64,000 nucleotides of DNA from Spartobacteria bacterium UBA695 (lineage in GTDB: Bacteria > Verrucomicrobiota > Verrucomicrobiia > Chthoniobacterales > Chthoniobacteraceae): contig DBMP01000015.1 in the NCBI GenBank assembly GCA_002298145.1, positions 1-64,000 on the forward strand. The letters run 5' to 3'. Positions 62,501-64,000 of the stretch are shown here, one piece after another. Position 1 is the first letter of the stretch; the number at the start of each line of letters is the position of its first letter. The notes beneath the pieces were generated by a model. It made no database searches. It worked only from the letters and a program-made list of their open reading frames with translations, and had not been told where the DNA came from. Position numbers and translations under genes: made by a program.

Positions 62501-62921
62501 GCCCAAGGTGCTCGCTGCAATTCTCGCGGGGGCCACGCAGGCAAGTGCATCCACCACCGGCACCGTTTCCTCGGCCAACGCGCAAGCCGTCGGCTCGGCC
62601 GTAACGGCGCTTTCCGGAGCGATTCCGTTTGGGAACCGCCAGGAACTCGTCAGCCGCTTGATGAACCAGCCCGCGGTGAATGGCATTTCCAAGCTCAAGA
62701 CCGAGCGGGAATCCGTGATCCGCGCGCTGGCGGACGCCTCCAACACGCGCACCTGGAATTTGCTGATCGACCTCGTGGCCCAGGTGGGCAAATACCCCGC
62801 CGCCGCCGGTTCGCTCGATCAATTCCTGGTCGAGGGAGAGCGCCACTATTGGCTCCACGTGGCCATCGACCGCTACACGGGCCGGGTGGTGGATCAACAA
62901 CTGGAGGTTGTTTCTGAATGA
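59583..62921 (+). CDS. Verru_Chthon cassette protein A (copy 3), GspK-like
   Basis: A 1112-residue protein from the ATG at 59583; an upstream in-frame ATG at 59277 lies inside C. The leader has VQGAALLLVLCFVVLTAGLMVAFFSRAT, GA-hydrophobic without +5 Glu as in GspK. The internal segments YAYAIYDEGGLLDVNAAGYP and QIDQLVGWRNYA, and the C terminus (WNLLIDLVAQ, VEGERHYWLHVAIDR), are nearly the same as in copy 1. Its last bases overlap the E gene by ATGA. Confidence 0.86.
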   Translation: MTMNGFNQHLTHSVQGAALLLVLCFVVLTAGLMVAFFSRATTERQVSNFSAGSTKVELLADTALDLVIDDLKQEIVNHSNTSGSGTNTLYTPASGTYAVPVRQTFLSGTLANLLRISSRSDPATRAVNASTSGTSINGRSVPLPRWNLHYLLPLKTTGTVGDTTPDASFAAPDWVIVTRSGTAAGSGWSHSLADATSSNTSYAIGRYAYAIYDEGGLLDVNAAGYPSSSAADQYGPKGGIAYADLTQLSLTAPQIDQLVGWRNYATAQPTGTFSAFTFDNSAAARFQSWATSSSNQFLSISGTATYNGNTDHAILNRQQLIKLLLSIGNTSAEQTQLQSALQYLGTFTREVNGPTSSGTGTSLTDFNPPAIFGVKVSGTFTRADGTPTVSGEPLVKNRFPLEKLALLEKMQGVGSLSVQDKDDIARYFGLDPVSDSNGYFRHWSYPTTSTVYRHGVGTTGTNGIMSLADVAAQNREPDFFEMLQAGIYQGSLGKGNVRTDLLHGGMGYTLPSPNNPGFTDPDTRITLQLLRIGANIIDQWDSDSYPTTITYTPTGDSVYGIEDLPYIDKFLFRVTGTNINYTLPYTFSCGFMLWNPHQLLANNGAYPSNIQISPLSDASNAQNSDCCLVGVVGDDASKSNRGYWSYDVVNGNWSAGSPYQRFSQIASGSGVIGLSLSTTRTDYREPALSGSMTIFTMNSFPDDTVTSGTLKWSTVKAAQAQIAGSTNWNVGLRFWFSLVYRIQFQDSSGVFRTYGTFVGQDRTDVATGFRQGPWFPFDQTTQPGWCSYPKPDPRTYRFASGYSSLNPNSLQSLTPSYNTKAASIYQNDPFVAKTLNNSNQTLYADYRADLWSVNDPLDGVFTGVSTDPATVSPAKPYYFDPDGKARPGDSVYSWSTASTSQSPLYTSGTAARPVILNRPFRSVGELGYAFRDMPWKTLDLFSPYSADAALLDLFSLQGGQRLLAGRVNPNTRQPKVLAAILAGATQASASTTGTVSSANAQAVGSAVTALSGAIPFGNRQELVSRLMNQPAVNGISKLKTERESVIRALADASNTRTWNLLIDLVAQVGKYPAAAGSLDQFLVEGERHYWLHVAIDRYTGRVVDQQLEVVSE

Positions 62922-63538
62922 AAGCGTTTTGCCTACTTGTTGCGTGGCTGGTGTGCTTGATCCCGGCAACCCGGGCGCAGGAGTCCGCTTTGCCGGTTCC
63001 CAAGCCGCCTTACGTCGCCCCCATCCCCGACAATGCCCGATGGGTCGTCACGCTGGAGATGCCGGGAGCGTCGTCCACGCAATCGGAACTTCCCACGTCG
63101 ATTGAGACCATCAAAACCGGCAGCACCAAACGCGTCACGTTGTTCCTCAAGGGCGGATCGTCCCAGCGGTTCGATCAAAAGGGCGAATATCTGCTTACCA
63201 ACACCCCCTCCGGTCCGCAGATCTCCAAGTACATCCCGCTTTTGCCGCCGTATCCCTTTTACACGGAGGGTTTCCTATTCGTGGAAAACGTCGTCCCGGC
63301 GAATTTCAAAGGCGTGGTGAAGCTCAAGGGCGTTGAATGCTTTTATTACGCCAGCGGCAACACGAGCGTTTGGATTGCCGCTGAATCCATGTTGCCGGTG
63401 GCGGCGCGGCACGAGGGCGTGCTGGCTTATTTCCAATTTCTCCCAGCGCCCACCCAACCGCTCACGCTTTCGCCGGAGGTGGTCGCGCAGCTTGAAAAAT
63501 ACGAAGCCGCCGCCAACGCCTTCCGCGCCATGCGCTAG
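62918..63538 (+). CDS. Cassette-associated small secreted protein E3
   Basis: A 206-residue protein with a signal peptide ending TRAQE. Related to E1 at 334-1059: FKGVVKLKGVECFYYASG, then VWIAAESMLPVAARHEGVLAYFQF, then LTLSPEVVAQLEKYE at the C terminus. The start overlaps the A stop by ATGA, exactly as in cassette 1. Conservation of both the protein and the overlap argues that E belongs to the cassette of the copy 1/copy 3 subtype. Function unknown; exported to the periplasm or envelope. Confidence 0.75.
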   Translation: MKAFCLLVAWLVCLIPATRAQESALPVPKPPYVAPIPDNARWVVTLEMPGASSTQSELPTSIETIKTGSTKRVTLFLKGGSSQRFDQKGEYLLTNTPSGPQISKYIPLLPPYPFYTEGFLFVENVVPANFKGVVKLKGVECFYYASGNTSVWIAAESMLPVAARHEGVLAYFQFLPAPTQPLTLSPEVVAQLEKYEAAANAFRAMR

Positions 63539-63550
63539 CCATTCCGTTTC

Positions 63551-64000
63551 ATGAATCATACCCTTTCCAGCGCACTTAAAAGCGATTCCCAGGAGCCCGA
63601 CCAACTCACGGTCGGCTCGCTCAAATACACCAAAGCCGGCCTCATCACGCTTTTCCTATATTTGCTGTGGGGCGATTTTTGCTTCACGCTGATGGAGACC
63701 GTCGTACCCAACATCCTGCCGCTGAAGCTTCGGGACATCGGTGCGCCCAACTGGATTGTGGGCCTGATGATGCTCACCATCCCGAACGTCATGAGCGCGA
63801 CGATCAACCCGATCATCAACTTCCGCAGCGACCGCTTTCGCAGCAAATGGGGACGGCGCATTCCCTTCCTCGCCGGGGCCACGCCGTTTCTCGTGCTTTT
63901 CCTGATTTTGCTGGGCTATGCGGAGCCGATCGGCGCGTGGGTGGAACATGCGGTAATGGGCGGCCGGGTGCCCTCGACCACGGTGCTCATCGCGGTAATC
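63551..64000 (+). CDS. MFS transporter, GPH-type symporter (partial, runs off the window)
   Basis: The first 150 codons are open to the end of the window. The reading begins MNHTLSSALKS and contains LLWGDFCFTLMETVVP and the motif A loop FRSDRFRSKWGRRIPFL, aligning with the symporter at 18480-19880. It starts 12 bases after E3, so the third cassette is again followed by a sugar transporter gene. The missing C-terminal two thirds lie beyond position 64000. Confidence 0.82.
   Translation, partial: MNHTLSSALKSDSQEPDQLTVGSLKYTKAGLITLFLYLLWGDFCFTLMETVVPNILPLKLRDIGAPNWIVGLMMLTIPNVMSATINPIINFRSDRFRSKWGRRIPFLAGATPFLVLFLILLGYAEPIGAWVEHAVMGGRVPSTTVLIAVI

Noticed and set aside
1..64000. tRNA, rRNA, riboswitch or replication origin
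   Set aside because: Intergenic stretches were read for cloverleaf ends, conserved rRNA segments and common riboswitch cores; nothing convincing was seen. A covariance-model search would be needed to exclude small RNAs.

Overview
The window reads as a chromosomal segment of a plant-polysaccharide-degrading bacterium of the phylum Verrucomicrobiota. The main reason is three copies of the four-gene 'Verru_Chthon cassette' (proteins D, B, C, A; a TIGRFAMs family set named after Verrucomicrobium and Chthoniobacter). Two giant PEP-CTERM proteins with autotransporter-type beta-strand repeats, GPH-type sugar symporters, many one-off glycosidases and LacI/AraC/GntR regulators fit the same assignment. 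The genus cannot be named from the sequence. No rRNA, tRNA, CRISPR array or intact insertion sequence was seen; one decayed IS5-type transposase fragment lies at the left edge.

Layout. 0.1-0.34 kb: IS5 remnant. 0.33-10.1 kb (minus strand): an apparent operon of a small secreted beta-sandwich-like protein, a rhamnogalacturonan acetylesterase, a Gfo/Idh/MocA oxidoreductase, cassette 1 (D-B-C-A) and a small secreted protein here called E. 10.2-11.2 kb: LacI regulator, divergent from 11.4-19.9 kb (plus): PEP-CTERM repeat protein, PL26/YetA-like rhamnogalacturonan lyase, GPH symporter. 19.9-22.0 kb (minus): oxidoreductase and medium-chain dehydrogenase, divergent from an AraC regulator at 22.1 kb. 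23.0-24.9 kb: an unusual three-part regulator (GntR helix-turn-helix, periplasmic-binding-protein-like sensor, C-terminal beta-sandwich). 25.0-28.4 kb: second PEP-CTERM protein. 28.5-32.7 kb: two BNR/Asp-box propeller proteins. 32.8-39.2 kb: cassette 2. 39.2-43.3 kb: DapA-family aldolase, intracellular sialate-O-acetylesterase-like enzyme, GH130 phosphorylase. 43.4-46.4 kb (minus): GH9-like and GH28-like enzymes. 46.6-48.2 kb: DUF4380-like secreted protein and a broken E-like gene. 48.3-55.2 kb (minus): operon of secreted acetylesterase, GH42, GH36, GH43. 55.3-64 kb (plus): LacI, LamG-like secreted protein, cassette 3 plus E, and a GPH symporter cut by the window end.

How it may work together (inference): secreted acetylesterase and lyase open acetylated rhamnogalacturonan I, oligosaccharides enter through GPH symporters, and mostly signal-less GH28, GH36, GH42, GH43 and GH130 enzymes finish the work in the cytoplasm, each block under its own regulator. 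The cassettes carry three prepilin-type proteins followed by a large GspK-like protein, in the order H-I-J-K of type II secretion minor pseudopilins. They sit inside or beside sugar operons, which suggests substrate-specific pseudopilus tips. Two shared operator-like motifs tie several of these units together: TGTTTAAACA-type palindromes at four places and a 12-bp site flanking the second LacI gene.
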